From the NCBI RefSeq assembly GCF_030622045.1, contig NZ_CP130886.1, positions 6,332,001-6,396,000 on the forward strand: a stretch of 64,000 nucleotides of DNA, written 5' to 3'. The position numbers were made by a program, and so were the translations under genes. Origin of the DNA: Planctellipticum variicoloris (GTDB lineage: Bacteria; Planctomycetota; Planctomycetia; Planctomycetales; Planctomycetaceae). Shown piece by piece: positions 1 to 8,517 of this stretch (position 1 is the stretch's first letter; each line of letters begins with the position of its first letter). The notes under the pieces are model-generated. The model was not told the DNA's origin. It worked only from the letters and a program-made list of their open reading frames with translations, and did no database searches.

Positions 1-2
1 TG

Positions 3-308
3 AAAACGCTTGATTTCGCTGACACGTCCCTCGTTGACAGCGACCTGGAGCAATTTGCTGAATTTGAAAAGCTCCAGTACTTGCGATTGAATAACACGTT
101 CATCACAGACGCAGGCATCAAGCAGCTCGCGGCCTTGTCGAAGCTGGAAGAGATCTATCTCCCGGGAACTGGAGTCACCGACACCTGCCTCGAATTCCTT
201 GGATGCCTGCCGAGACTCAAATACGTCTCGCTGTCCAATACCGCCGTGACTGCAGAGGCCGCCCGGGAGTTCATGGAACAGCACCCGGGCTGTCGCATCA
301 GCCGGTGA
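3..308 (+). CDS. Leucine-rich-repeat protein, 5' end cut by window edge
   Basis: The open frame enters from the left edge with no start codon in the window, so only the C-terminal ~101 residues are visible. They hold three or four LRR units of the ribonuclease-inhibitor/cysteine-containing type, with the phrases LQYLRLNNT, LEEIYLPGTGVTD and LKYVSLSNTAVT at regular spacing. Such repeats usually make a curved protein-binding surface. The next gene also ends in LRR-like segments, so both may belong to one family of expanded planctomycete LRR genes. Cellular location and partner cannot be judged without the N-terminus. Confidence 0.7.
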   Translation, partial: KTLDFADTSLVDSDLEQFAEFEKLQYLRLNNTFITDAGIKQLAALSKLEEIYLPGTGVTDTCLEFLGCLPRLKYVSLSNTAVTAEAAREFMEQHPGCRISR

Positions 309-404
309 GGCCTGGGAGCGCGGGTGGTTGACGGGGATAAAACGCCGATTTGCGACTGAATGCGAAGGCGACGTGACCGGTCTTTTCACCGCGGAGGAAC
401 ACCA

Positions 405-1403
405 GTGGGAGTGCGGAAACCGAAGCCAATTCCGTTTGAGGAAGTGGTCCGGCCGATCGGCGACAATCCGCTGGACATAAGCCGCCGGCTGGACTTTGCG
501 GACTGGCTGGCGGCGAACGGCCACCGGGAGCGGGCGGCGTGGTTTCGTCGCTGCTGCGGCGACTGTCAGTACGTGCGCGATCTTCGGGTCGGCTTCGCGA
601 ATATCGAGCGGTCCATGGTGGCCTGCACCTGCGCCGATCCGCTCTGGCGTCCGCAGCAGAAGCTCGCCGCGATTCTGCCGGACTGGTGGCGGACCGCGCC
701 CGATCCCTCGGGGCATCAGCACTTACACTTCGGCCGGATCGTGATCGGCGAATTGGGAGACCCGCGCTGGCTCGCCGAGGGGAACTGGCTGGAGCGTGCG
801 TGGCGGGACGGCTGGCTCGAACTGCTGAGGCTGTCCCCCCGGGACGAAGAACAGTTCCGCCGGATGGCCGATGTTTGCGAAGCGTGCCCCGGCGCGCCGT
901 TCCAGCTCGATACGACGCGGACGTGGTGCGACAGCGCGCCGGAGGAACCCTACCGCCGCATCCTGCCGTTGGCCGGTTTGCAGGGGCTGATCCTGAGCCC
1001 GAGCGAACTGTCGATGACCGCGCTGCGGGACTTTGCGGAAACCGCGCCGAACCTGCGCTACCTGGAGCTGCTGGGCCTGCACAAGCAGGAGCCGTCGCTC
1101 CGGGCGCTGGAACAGTTGCCGCACCTGACCCATCTTCGGAGCCTGCTGATCGGTACGTCGCACCCCGACGACGATTCGATGAAATTCGTCACAGCGACGC
1201 AGCGAGTCGAGTTTCTCGGGCTGTTCGGCAAGCACTTGAATGATCGGGCGCTGGAACGGATCCCCGAGATGCCGGCCCTGCGGTATCTGGCGATGGACGT
1301 GCCCGGCGTGAGCCGGGCGACGATCGAGCGACTGCGACGCGAGTGCCCGCGGCTGACGATCCATGTTGAACGGGACATGCGGGATCGGATTGGGCCGGCG
1401 TGA
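405..1403 (+). CDS. TIGR02996-type repeat-companion protein with LRR-like C-terminus
   Basis: The N-terminal part carries a segment (DISRRLDFADWLAANGH followed by RAAWFRRCC) that resembles the TIGR02996 repeat-companion domain, usually found at the head of planctomycete LRR or WD40 proteins. The C-terminal half has degenerate leucine-rich segments (LRYLELLGL, VEFLGLFGK, LRYLAMDVP). The frame opens at an ATG at 360, but the GTG at 405 is preferred because GGAGGA lies at 393-398 with 6-nt spacing; the residues before it look like translated spacer. No signal peptide or membrane segment is seen, so it is probably cytoplasmic. Function is unknown. Confidence 0.7.
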   Translation: MGVRKPKPIPFEEVVRPIGDNPLDISRRLDFADWLAANGHRERAAWFRRCCGDCQYVRDLRVGFANIERSMVACTCADPLWRPQQKLAAILPDWWRTAPDPSGHQHLHFGRIVIGELGDPRWLAEGNWLERAWRDGWLELLRLSPRDEEQFRRMADVCEACPGAPFQLDTTRTWCDSAPEEPYRRILPLAGLQGLILSPSELSMTALRDFAETAPNLRYLELLGLHKQEPSLRALEQLPHLTHLRSLLIGTSHPDDDSMKFVTATQRVEFLGLFGKHLNDRALERIPEMPALRYLAMDVPGVSRATIERLRRECPRLTIHVERDMRDRIGPA

Positions 1404-1511
1404 TCCTTCGCGCGGCGCGGGCCAACGGGAATGTCCGGCGTCTGTGCAGATGGTATGGTTGCCAATCCGAGGTCGGGGTGGCAGTGCTCTCGATCACAGG
1501 CAGGCTACGTA

Positions 1512-2019
1512 ATGAATATCACGCTCTCCACAGCCGCCCGCCCTTACTTCCTTAATGCTGGCTGGTCGCCGGGTCGCAGTCGAAGACATTTCGTCTGACC
1601 ACCCTGCGTTCGACATCCTCGAGCAGTTTTCCGGGCTGCATGTCGGAGCAGGCCCGGATGGCGAGATGCTCGAAGAGATCTTCAACGACATTTGCTTCGA
1701 GCCCGCACGGAACGACGACCCTGTCGTGCTGCGGTGGTCCGAGCTGCTCGATTCCGCGCTCGTCGGCTTCGCCGAATGCCATCACCGGCACGGAGCGCTG
1801 TTCGTCAGCGCCGACGGCCGCGTCTTCTGCCAGAGCTACATGCACGACGCCTTCGCGTACCAGGCCGACGACTTCCAGACCGCCATCGACGGACTGCTCT
1901 TCGGCGTTCGCTCAAAACCCATGCTCCGCCCCGACCAGGAATCCGTCCGCTGGTACGGCATCCGCCACGAGCGCGGCAGCCTCGAGTTGTATGATTATGC
2001 GAAGGGGATTCGCGGTTAG
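1512..2019 (+). CDS. SUKH-3-like immunity protein, apparently frameshifted near 1570
   Basis: The C-terminal frame (1555-2019) reads as a SUKH-family protein: DHPAFDILEQFSGL, then LFVSADGRVF and a final segment with AIDGLLFGVR, matching the order in SUKH-3 immunity proteins. The expected N-terminal motif AGWxPGR is present but in another frame: from an ATG at 1512 the sequence reads YFLNAGWSPGR and then stops at the TGA ending at 1619. The real gene therefore probably spans 1512-2019 with a net +1 (or -2) shift in the CGCCGGGTCGC stretch at about 1567-1577. SUKH proteins usually neutralise nuclease or other polymorphic toxins; no toxin is visible in the window. Family call is by motif reading only. 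Confidence 0.6.
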
Positions 2020-2154
2020 CCATCGAACGAGGCGGCCGACTGACACTGCGATTTCGGCCGGGTCGGCTTCAATGTCAGCGGGCACGCCCCGGATCACACC
2101 GTGCCAGACATCCTTGCCCGAATCCGGGCTTCGGCGTTTCGTTCTCCAGAACGC

Positions 2155-2640
2155 TCAGCCGCGGACGGCCGCTTCGATGGCTGCGATGTCGATCTTGCCC
2201 ATCTCCATCATCGCTGCGAAGGCGCGCTGGGCGGCGGCCGGGTCGGGGTTGGTGATCGCTTCCGTCAGTGCGACCGGAGTGATCTGCCAGGACAGGCCCC
2301 ATTTGTCGGTGCACCAGCCGCACGCGCTCGCCTGGCCGCCGTTGTCGATGATCGCATTCCAGTAACGATCCGTTTCCGCCTGGTCCGCGGTCGCCACCTG
2401 GAACGAGAAGGCCCAGTTGTGCTTGACGGCGGGGCCGCCGTTGAGCCCGAGGCAGGGAATGCCCATCACGCTGAACTCGACGGTCAGCACGTCCCCCTGC
2501 TTCCCCGACGGAAAGTCGCCCGGCGCGCGATGCACCGCGCCGACGGACGAATCGGGAAAGGTCCTGGCGTAAAACTGCGCCGCCTCTTCGGCGTCGCCGT
2601 CGTACCAGAGGCAAATCGTGTTCTTGGCAGCCTGCACCAT
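2155..2640 (-). CDS. VOC-fold protein of the PhnB / 3-demethylubiquinone methyltransferase-like family
   Basis: A 161-aa protein whose segments ICLWYDGDAEEAAQFYARTF, FSVMGIPCLGLNGG and CGWCTDKWGLSWQITP are typical of the PF06983-type vicinal-oxygen-chelate fold (often misnamed 3-demethylubiquinone-9 methyltransferase). Family members are small cytosolic proteins, mostly of unknown substrate, some linked to resistance or metal-dependent enzymes. The ATG at 2640 is chosen over one 30 nt upstream because GAGGGAGAAG precedes it. It stands alone; neighbours are a SUKH gene on the other strand and a secreted protein upstream. Confidence 0.85.
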   Translation of the reverse strand: MVQAAKNTICLWYDGDAEEAAQFYARTFPDSSVGAVHRAPGDFPSGKQGDVLTVEFSVMGIPCLGLNGGPAVKHNWAFSFQVATADQAETDRYWNAIIDNGGQASACGWCTDKWGLSWQITPVALTEAITNPDPAAAQRAFAAMMEMGKIDIAAIEAAVRG

Positions 2641-2926
2641 GTCACTTCTCCCTCGCGATGAGCCATCCACGGCCGGAGCCGATCCTGTGCGGAACAGAGG
2701 TTCGGCGTCTTCGCCTGTTTTGACTCGTAATGCCGCCGGAGGTCGGCGCTTGTCGCCCCGGACTCAGGCAAGTCAGTCTCCATTGAGACATGATTACGCC
2801 GAACGAGGCCTCGAAGCCAACGCCTGTGCCGCCACCTGGTCGATCCGGCGCAGGATCATCGACGTCTGGCGGAAGGCCCGAGTGTGCTTCGGCGCAGCTC
2901 CCGGCGGTTCCGACGCACCTGTCACC

Positions 2927-3535
2927 TCATTTGGACTGTGGAGCCGACTGACCGCCGGCGAGAAGTTCGCGAGTCAACGCGGTTTCGACATCCAGGCGAT
3001 TCGCGATCGCGCGACTTGCGGAGATGTCGTCGCCCCCCAGAGCAAAGGCTTCTCGCTTTGCTCGGACGATTTCTTCGACGTCGCAGACCATTCGATGCCA
3101 GTCCTTCAGCGCGGCCAGTCGGTCCTCCCGCGATTCCGCCACGTCGAACTCGGCTCTGGCAAGGTCGGAGAGCGCTCGCGACATGACGCCCTGATCGTCG
3201 GCGTACTGATTGATTCGAGCCCCCGCGCGCCACGCCTTGTCGAGGGACTGGACCAGTTTGCGAAGCGCCAGGACTTTCTGCCGACGAGCCAGCTTCAAAT
3301 GCGCTTCGAGCTCCGCGCGGGACTTCAGCGCAAGCTCGTCGGCCGACAAAACGTCCTGGCGGAGCAGCAATTGAAACTCTTCTTCGACGGCCAACTCGTC
3401 GACTTTTCCCGCCGAAACTTCCGGCGGTCTGGTCGCGGCCGGGCTGTCCTGGCCGCTCGCCAGGGCCGACCAGAACCAGACCGACATCGCCGGGACAAGC
3501 ACCGCCGCCGAGCCGCGAAAGAAGTTGTGTTCCAT
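2927..3535 (-). CDS. Secreted coiled-coil protein of unknown function
   Basis: The frame is open from 3637, but the ATG at 3535 starts a clear signal peptide (MEHNFFRG then a hydrophobic run VLVPAMSVWFWSALASGQD), so translation from 3535 is preferred. The mature protein is about 175 residues, rich in Ala, Leu, Arg and Glu, with a long heptad-like helix (roughly residues 50-180) that resembles the helical hairpins of TolC-type efflux proteins. It is too short to be an outer-membrane channel and no barrel segment is visible. I do not recognise a family. It is probably periplasmic. Confidence 0.6.
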   Translation of the reverse strand: MEHNFFRGSAAVLVPAMSVWFWSALASGQDSPAATRPPEVSAGKVDELAVEEEFQLLLRQDVLSADELALKSRAELEAHLKLARRQKVLALRKLVQSLDKAWRAGARINQYADDQGVMSRALSDLARAEFDVAESREDRLAALKDWHRMVCDVEEIVRAKREAFALGGDDISASRAIANRLDVETALTRELLAGGQSAPQSK

Positions 3536-3682
3536 CGAGAGTGTCTCGCAACGCCGTTGAACTCGGTGAAATGAGCCGCCGTCCAGCAGTATGCACCGGC
3601 CAGCAGCGTCGAGCAAAGACAATTCGTTTCGCTTCAATTTCCACGAGAGGAAATTCGACGACTCTCATGCATTGCCGGCAAT

Positions 3683-4093
3683 TCACTCCCCGGCCGGTCG
3701 CGACGGAAACTCCTCCACGTGGCTCTCCCCGTTCCGGCCGAAGTAGATCACTCGGCGGCCGGTGATCTGTGCGAAGTAGCCGACGCAGCCGGCGGCCATC
3801 GTCTTGCGGATGAAGTCGAGATAGGTGTGCTCGCCCCGCTGGCTCTGCCGGACCGCCCCTGCGACGGTCGCCGCGCAGAATTCTGCGCCCGTCGCGTCCG
3901 GCGGGTGGGGAGTGGCGACGACCAGCGATGCGCCGTCCGGCAGATAATAGGTCGTCTCCTGCCGGCTGTAATCCGTGTGATAGCGCTCCACGCCGGCGGC
4001 CATCAGGCGGCCGACAATGTCCGGAAACGCCAGGTCTCCCGACAACGATCCCCGCGCGCATTCCTGAATCGTGCTGGTTACGGCTGCGTCCAT
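3683..4093 (-). CDS. DUF1398 (YbcV-like) family protein
   Basis: The 136-aa product has the DUF1398 layout: an N-terminal helix, the segment GVERYHTDYSRQETTYYLPDG, and a C-terminal FIRKTMAAGCVGYFAQITGR followed by VIYFGRNGESHVEEFP. Members are small soluble proteins of unknown biochemical role. The ATG at 4093 is 33 nt downstream of the marR stop on the same strand, so the two genes are probably one transcript under the palindrome at 4601-4616. AGGGG lies upstream of the chosen start; the longer open frame to 4462 is only the marR gene read in another frame. Confidence 0.85.
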   Translation of the reverse strand: MDAAVTSTIQECARGSLSGDLAFPDIVGRLMAAGVERYHTDYSRQETTYYLPDGASLVVATPHPPDATGAEFCAATVAGAVRQSQRGEHTYLDFIRKTMAAGCVGYFAQITGRRVIYFGRNGESHVEEFPSRPAGE

Positions 4094-4125
4094 CGTTTCT
4101 GACCCCTGTGGTATTGAGGTTTCGG

Positions 4126-4587
4126 TCAGGTGACGGGGATGTCTTTCCACCCCTGCCGGCGGACAATCTCTTTGAGCAGGCCGACGAGCCGGGCGGCTTC
4201 GTCGCCGTTGAGATGGCCGAAGAATTCGCGGTCGTTTTCGTCGGCGAGCCTGGCCAATACCGGGACGAGCTCCGTCCCCGCCGGGGTCAGGGCGACCGAT
4301 TGAAAGCGTCGGTCCTGGTCCGACACGGTGCGCGCGACGAGCTCCTTGTGCATCAGCCGCTCGATCAGCTTGGAGACCGTCCCCCGCGTCATGCCGAGCG
4401 CTTCGGCCAGGCGACTCGGATTCGTGGCCCCCGCGTCCAGCATTTCGCGGAGCAGCACCCACTCGGCGACCGTGACGCCGCGGGCTTCGACCTTGCGGGC
4501 GAAGGCCTGCGAGACGTGGTTCGAGACAAAGCGGAGCCAGTAGCCGGCGTGATCTTCCAGGCGACTGGCGGATTCCGAAGAGGTCAT
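4126..4587 (-). CDS. MarR-family transcriptional regulator
   Basis: A 153-aa winged-helix regulator with the MarR pattern: dimerisation helix, the segment VTVAEWVLLREML, the recognition helix region LAEALGMTRGTVSKLIERL, and the wing SDQDRRFQSVALTPAGTEL. MarR proteins bind palindromes as dimers and are released by small ligands. ATG at 4587 is preferred (GGAGCGGGAC just upstream) over the TTG at 4599. A perfect 16-bp palindrome lies 13 nt ahead of the start, which suggests autoregulation and control of the DUF1398 gene behind it. Confidence 0.93.
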   Translation of the reverse strand: MTSSESASRLEDHAGYWLRFVSNHVSQAFARKVEARGVTVAEWVLLREMLDAGATNPSRLAEALGMTRGTVSKLIERLMHKELVARTVSDQDRRFQSVALTPAGTELVPVLARLADENDREFFGHLNGDEAARLVGLLKEIVRRQGWKDIPVT

Positions 4588-4600
4588 GTCCCGCTCCAAT

Positions 4601-4616
4601 AGTTTCCTAGGAAACT
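4601..4616. promoter_or_regulatory. Perfect palindrome upstream of marR, probable operator
   Basis: AGTTTCCTAGGAAACT is a perfect 16-bp inverted repeat placed directly ahead of the marR start (4587, minus strand). Size, symmetry and position fit an autoregulatory MarR operator; binding itself is inferred. Confidence 0.65.
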
Positions 4617-4720
4617 GTATCGGCGGGAGTCGCGCTCGTCAACAGGTTTCGTCGGCAGGGATTCGAATTTCTTGGGGGAGGAGGGCCGTCGGATTCCCCG
4701 CGGCAAATCCAAGTTTCCAA

Positions 4721-4798
4721 GTAGGGTGAGTCGAGTCCGCGAGGCTCACCTCTTCGATCAAAAACCTCGGTGAGCCTCGAAGACTCGACTCACCCTAC
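4721..4798. repeat. Long inverted repeat (nested hairpin) ahead of the PSCyt gene
   Basis: Outer arms of 17 bp (GTAGGGTGAGTCGAGTC at 4721-4737 and its complement at 4782-4798) enclose inner arms CGAGGCTCACC and GGTGAGCCTCG. The structure is REP-like, sits between divergently oriented genes, and shares the GTAGGG end with the hairpin at 46346-46403. Confidence 0.8.
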
Positions 4799-4926
4799 CC
4801 CCGTTTCCCGATGCAACTTGAGTCGAGTCATGCCCGGATTCCCATTCCCCCCTCAACAACCCATCCAGAATCGTTTATACTCAGGGACGACGACTGCTGG
4901 CCGGATACTCCCGAGGATCTGTTCCG

Positions 4927-7900
4927 ATGCCCGACGTGCTCCGTTGGCTGCTGCCCGCTCTGCTGGCGTTCGGCCCCAACCCCGCGCTGGCCGATGATGC
5001 CGAGGCCGAAGCCTTCTTCGAGAAGGAAGTCCGACCTGTGCTGATCGATCAGTGCGGGAAGTGTCACTCCGGCGTGAAGAGCGAGGGGGGGCTGTCGCTC
5101 GAATCGGCGGCGCTGCTGGCGAAGGGAGGGGACTCCGGGAAGGCGATTGTCCCCGGCGATCCGGCGGCGAGCCTGCTGATCCGGGCGATCCGCCACGAGG
5201 GGGATGTGCAGATGCCCCCCGAGAAGAAACTCTCCGACCGGCAGATCGCCAGTCTCACGGAGTGGGTCAAACTCGGAGCGCCGTGGCCGAAGGCGGTCAC
5301 CCTCTCTGGCCAGGGGGATCTGGGGGAGCGGCAGCGGGCGCACTGGGCGTTTCAGCCGGTGCGAGAACCGGTGGTGCCCGTGCCGGGACAGCCGGACTGG
5401 GTGCAGACCCCGGTCGATGCGTTCGTGCTGAGCGGACTCGAAGCCCGTGGGCTCTCCGCATCTCCGCCGGCCGACCGGCGGACGCTGATCCGGCGGGTGA
5501 CGTGGGATCTGACCGGGCTGCCGCCGACGGCCGAGGAAGTCGCCGCGTTCGAACGGGACGACCGGCCCGATGCGGTCGAGCAACTGGTCGACCGGCTGCT
5601 GGCTTCGCCGCACTACGGGGAGCAGTGGGGCCGGCACTGGCTGGATGTGGCCCGGTACGCGGATACGAAGGGTTACGTTTACGCCCGCGAAGAGCGGTTC
5701 TGGACGCAGGCGTGGGCGTATCGGGACTGGGTAGTGCGGGCGCTGAATACGGACATGCCTTACGACCAGTTCCTGCGGCTGCAACTGGCGGGGGATCAGG
5801 TGGCGACGTCGCCGGATGACTTGGCGGCGATGGGCTTCCTGACGCTGGGCCGGCGGTTTCTGGGGGTGACCCACGACATCGTCGACGACCGGATCGATGC
5901 GGTATCGCGGGGGATGCTGGGGCTGACGGTGGCGTGCGCGCGGTGTCACGATCACAAGTACGATCCGGTCCCCACGAAGGACTATTACTCGCTGTATGGC
6001 GTCTTCCGGTCGAGCGCCGAGAAGCAGGTCGTGCTGCCGGTGCAGAACGGCGTGACGCCCGACGAGGCGTTTCAGAAGGAACTGCAGCAGCGGGAAGAGA
6101 AGCGGCGGACGGTGCTGGCGGAGAAACGGGACGAGGCCTCGGCCCTGGCCCGGTCGCGCGTGAAGGAATATCTGCTGGCGCAGCTCGAACTGAGCAAGTA
6201 CCCGGCGGAAGGTTTCGACGTGATCCTGGCGAAGACGGATTTGATCCCCGCCTTCGTCCGACAATGGACGCAGCATCTGGTGGTGGCGGCTCAGCAGCCC
6301 GAGCCGGTGTTCCGGGCGTGGACGGCGTTCGCACAACTTCCGGCGGAAGAATTCTCACAGAAGTCCGCCGAGCTGGCCGCGCAACTGAAGAGCGGCTCGC
6401 TGGGTGCGGTCAATCCGCGCGTGCTGGCGCTGCTTGATCCGGCTCCCGCGACGCTGCGAGAGCTGATCGAGCGCTACGGGACGCTGTTCGAGCAGGTGGA
6501 AGCAGAATGGCAGACGCTGGTGAAAGCCGCGAAGGAGGGGGGCCAGCCAGTTCCAGAACGACTGCCGGATCCAGCGGCGGAAGAACTGCGGCAGGTGCTC
6601 TATGGACCGTTGTCGCCGAGCGTGGTGCCGGATGACGCGATTCTGAACATCGAGCTGTTCTTCGACAGCGGCACGCTGAATGAGTTGTGGAAGCTGCAGG
6701 CGGAGGTCGAGCGCTGGCTGATTCAGTCGCCGCAGGCGCCCCCCGTGGCGGTGGTGCTGGAAGATCGGACGCCGCGGGGAAATCCGCGGGTGTTCAAGCG
6801 GGGGAACCCGGCGACGCCGGGCGAGGAGATTCCCCGGCGGTTCCTGGAGATTCTGTCGGGGCCGGACCGCGCGCCATTTGCGCATGGAGCCGGCCGAAGG
6901 GAACTGGCGGAGGCGATTGTGCGGGGGGACAACCCGCTGACGGCGCGGGTGATCGTCAATCGGGTCTGGATGCATCATTTCGGAGCAGGGCTGGTGAAGA
7001 CGCCGAGCGACTTCGGTCTGCGGGCGGAGCCGCCGAGCCATCCGGAACTGCTCGACTGGCTGGCGGCCCGGCTGGTGGCGGAGGGCTGGAGTCTGAAGTG
7101 GCTGCACCGGGAGATTATCCTTTCGGCGGCGTATCAGCAGGGATCGACGGGGCCGGCCGATGCGGACCTGCTGGCGCGAGCGCGGCAGCTCGATCCGGAG
7201 AACCGGCTGTTGTGGCGGGTGACGCCGCACCGGCTGACGTTCGAAGAACTGCGGGACGGGATGCTGGCGGCTTCGGGGCTGCTGGACGATCGGGTCGGCG
7301 GCAAACCGGCGGATCTATTTGCGGCTCCGTATCCTGCACGGCGGACGGTCTACGGATTGATCGACCGGCAGTTTCTGGCGGGGGTGTTGCGGGCCTTCGA
7401 CTTTGCGAATCCCGATCTGCACATTCCGCAGCGGAGCGAAACGACAGTGCCTCAGCAGGCGTTGTTTCTGCTGAATCATCCGTTCCTGGCGCAGCAGGCG
7501 AAGGGACTGACGGAATCGGCGGAGTTCGCCGCGGCTCAGACGCCCGAAGACAAGGTCGACGTGCTTTATCAACGGCTCTATCAGCGACCGGCGAATTCGT
7601 CCCAGCGGGCGGCGGCGACGGGATTTGTCGCGGCGATCGAAGCCGAGACGCAGCAGACGAAACCGACGAAGCCGAATGCGTGGGAGTACGGTTATGGTCC
7701 GTACGATCCGCAGGCGGGATTGCTGAAGGGGTTTCAGAAATTGCCACACTTTGACGGGGCTGCGTGGCAGGGCGGGCCGGCCTGGCCCGATGCGACGCTG
7801 GGCTGGGCGCAGCTCACCGCGAGCGGGGGCCATGCCGGGAACGACCTGGAACATGCGGTGGTCCGCCGGTGGATCGCACCCCGGAACATGACGATCGCGA

Positions 7901-8268
7901 TTCACGGGTCGCTGGAACATCCCTCGGGAGCGGGGGACGGCGTGCGGGCGACGCTCATCGTCGGGAAACAGGGACAGGTGAAAACCGCGGAGGTCCACAA
8001 CCGGACGGAACCGTTCGAAGTGGAGCGGGTCGACGTCGCGGCGGGGGAGGCGGTCGACTTCGTGGTGGATATCCGTGGGACGCTCAATCACGACGAGTTC
8101 CTGTGGGCGCCGGTGATTGAGGAACTGACGCCGACGGCGACCGGGCCGGCGGAACGCTGGCCGGCTCAGGAGGACTTTTCGATCACGGCGCCGGCGAAGC
8201 AGCTTTCGGCCTGGGAGCAACTGGCGCTGGTGCTGCTGATCAGCAATGATTTCGCGTTTGTGGATTGA
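4927..8268 (+). CDS. PSCyt1/DUF1549/DUF1553 planctomycete cytochrome protein
   Basis: A 1,113-aa exported protein with the standard planctomycete order. A signal peptide (residues 1-22) is followed by a PSCyt1 domain with heme motif CGKCH at 43-47. A DUF1549 (PSCyt2) region follows from about residue 150, with the conserved second motif CARCH at 337-341, and DUF1553 (PSD1) fills about 640-900. A C-terminal jelly-roll-like tail follows. Heme c would be attached covalently in the periplasm. The family is widespread in planctomycetes and usually paired, as here, with a DUF1501 gene 249 nt downstream; a role in oxidative breakdown of sulfated or complex polysaccharides has been proposed but the reaction is unknown. 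Confidence 0.95.
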   Translation: MPDVLRWLLPALLAFGPNPALADDAEAEAFFEKEVRPVLIDQCGKCHSGVKSEGGLSLESAALLAKGGDSGKAIVPGDPAASLLIRAIRHEGDVQMPPEKKLSDRQIASLTEWVKLGAPWPKAVTLSGQGDLGERQRAHWAFQPVREPVVPVPGQPDWVQTPVDAFVLSGLEARGLSASPPADRRTLIRRVTWDLTGLPPTAEEVAAFERDDRPDAVEQLVDRLLASPHYGEQWGRHWLDVARYADTKGYVYAREERFWTQAWAYRDWVVRALNTDMPYDQFLRLQLAGDQVATSPDDLAAMGFLTLGRRFLGVTHDIVDDRIDAVSRGMLGLTVACARCHDHKYDPVPTKDYYSLYGVFRSSAEKQVVLPVQNGVTPDEAFQKELQQREEKRRTVLAEKRDEASALARSRVKEYLLAQLELSKYPAEGFDVILAKTDLIPAFVRQWTQHLVVAAQQPEPVFRAWTAFAQLPAEEFSQKSAELAAQLKSGSLGAVNPRVLALLDPAPATLRELIERYGTLFEQVEAEWQTLVKAAKEGGQPVPERLPDPAAEELRQVLYGPLSPSVVPDDAILNIELFFDSGTLNELWKLQAEVERWLIQSPQAPPVAVVLEDRTPRGNPRVFKRGNPATPGEEIPRRFLEILSGPDRAPFAHGAGRRELAEAIVRGDNPLTARVIVNRVWMHHFGAGLVKTPSDFGLRAEPPSHPELLDWLAARLVAEGWSLKWLHREIILSAAYQQGSTGPADADLLARARQLDPENRLLWRVTPHRLTFEELRDGMLAASGLLDDRVGGKPADLFAAPYPARRTVYGLIDRQFLAGVLRAFDFANPDLHIPQRSETTVPQQALFLLNHPFLAQQAKGLTESAEFAAAQTPEDKVDVLYQRLYQRPANSSQRAAATGFVAAIEAETQQTKPTKPNAWEYGYGPYDPQAGLLKGFQKLPHFDGAAWQGGPAWPDATLGWAQLTASGGHAGNDLEHAVVRRWIAPRNMTIAIHGSLEHPSGAGDGVRATLIVGKQGQVKTAEVHNRTEPFEVERVDVAAGEAVDFVVDIRGTLNHDEFLWAPVIEELTPTATGPAERWPAQEDFSITAPAKQLSAWEQLALVLLISNDFAFVD

Positions 8269-8320
8269 AAGGCGAAGAGGAAGATCTCTCGCAGAGACGC
8301 GGAGAAGACGCGACGAAGAA

Positions 8321-8350
8321 ATGTCGAATGACGAAGGCGGAATGTCGAAA
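8321..8350. repeat. Dispersed repeat, ATGTCGAATG/GGCGGAATGTCGAA family
   Basis: One of four copies in the window (others at 31072, 33915 and 43059) of a short word built from GAATGTCGAA and GAAGGCGGAATGTCGAA. All copies are intergenic; they occur in both orientations. Confidence 0.6.
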
Positions 8351-8517
8351 GTAGAGAGGCCTCGAGACGAGAACCAGTGAATCACTGCGGCCGCTCGTCT
8401 CAGCCCCGTCAGGGGCGGAAGAGTCATAGCCCCGTCCGTGAGGGCGGGGTTGATTGCAATGGCAGTCTGAACGAGCCCCGGAGGGGCGACAGATCGCCTT
8501 GAAACGAGGATGTGATC

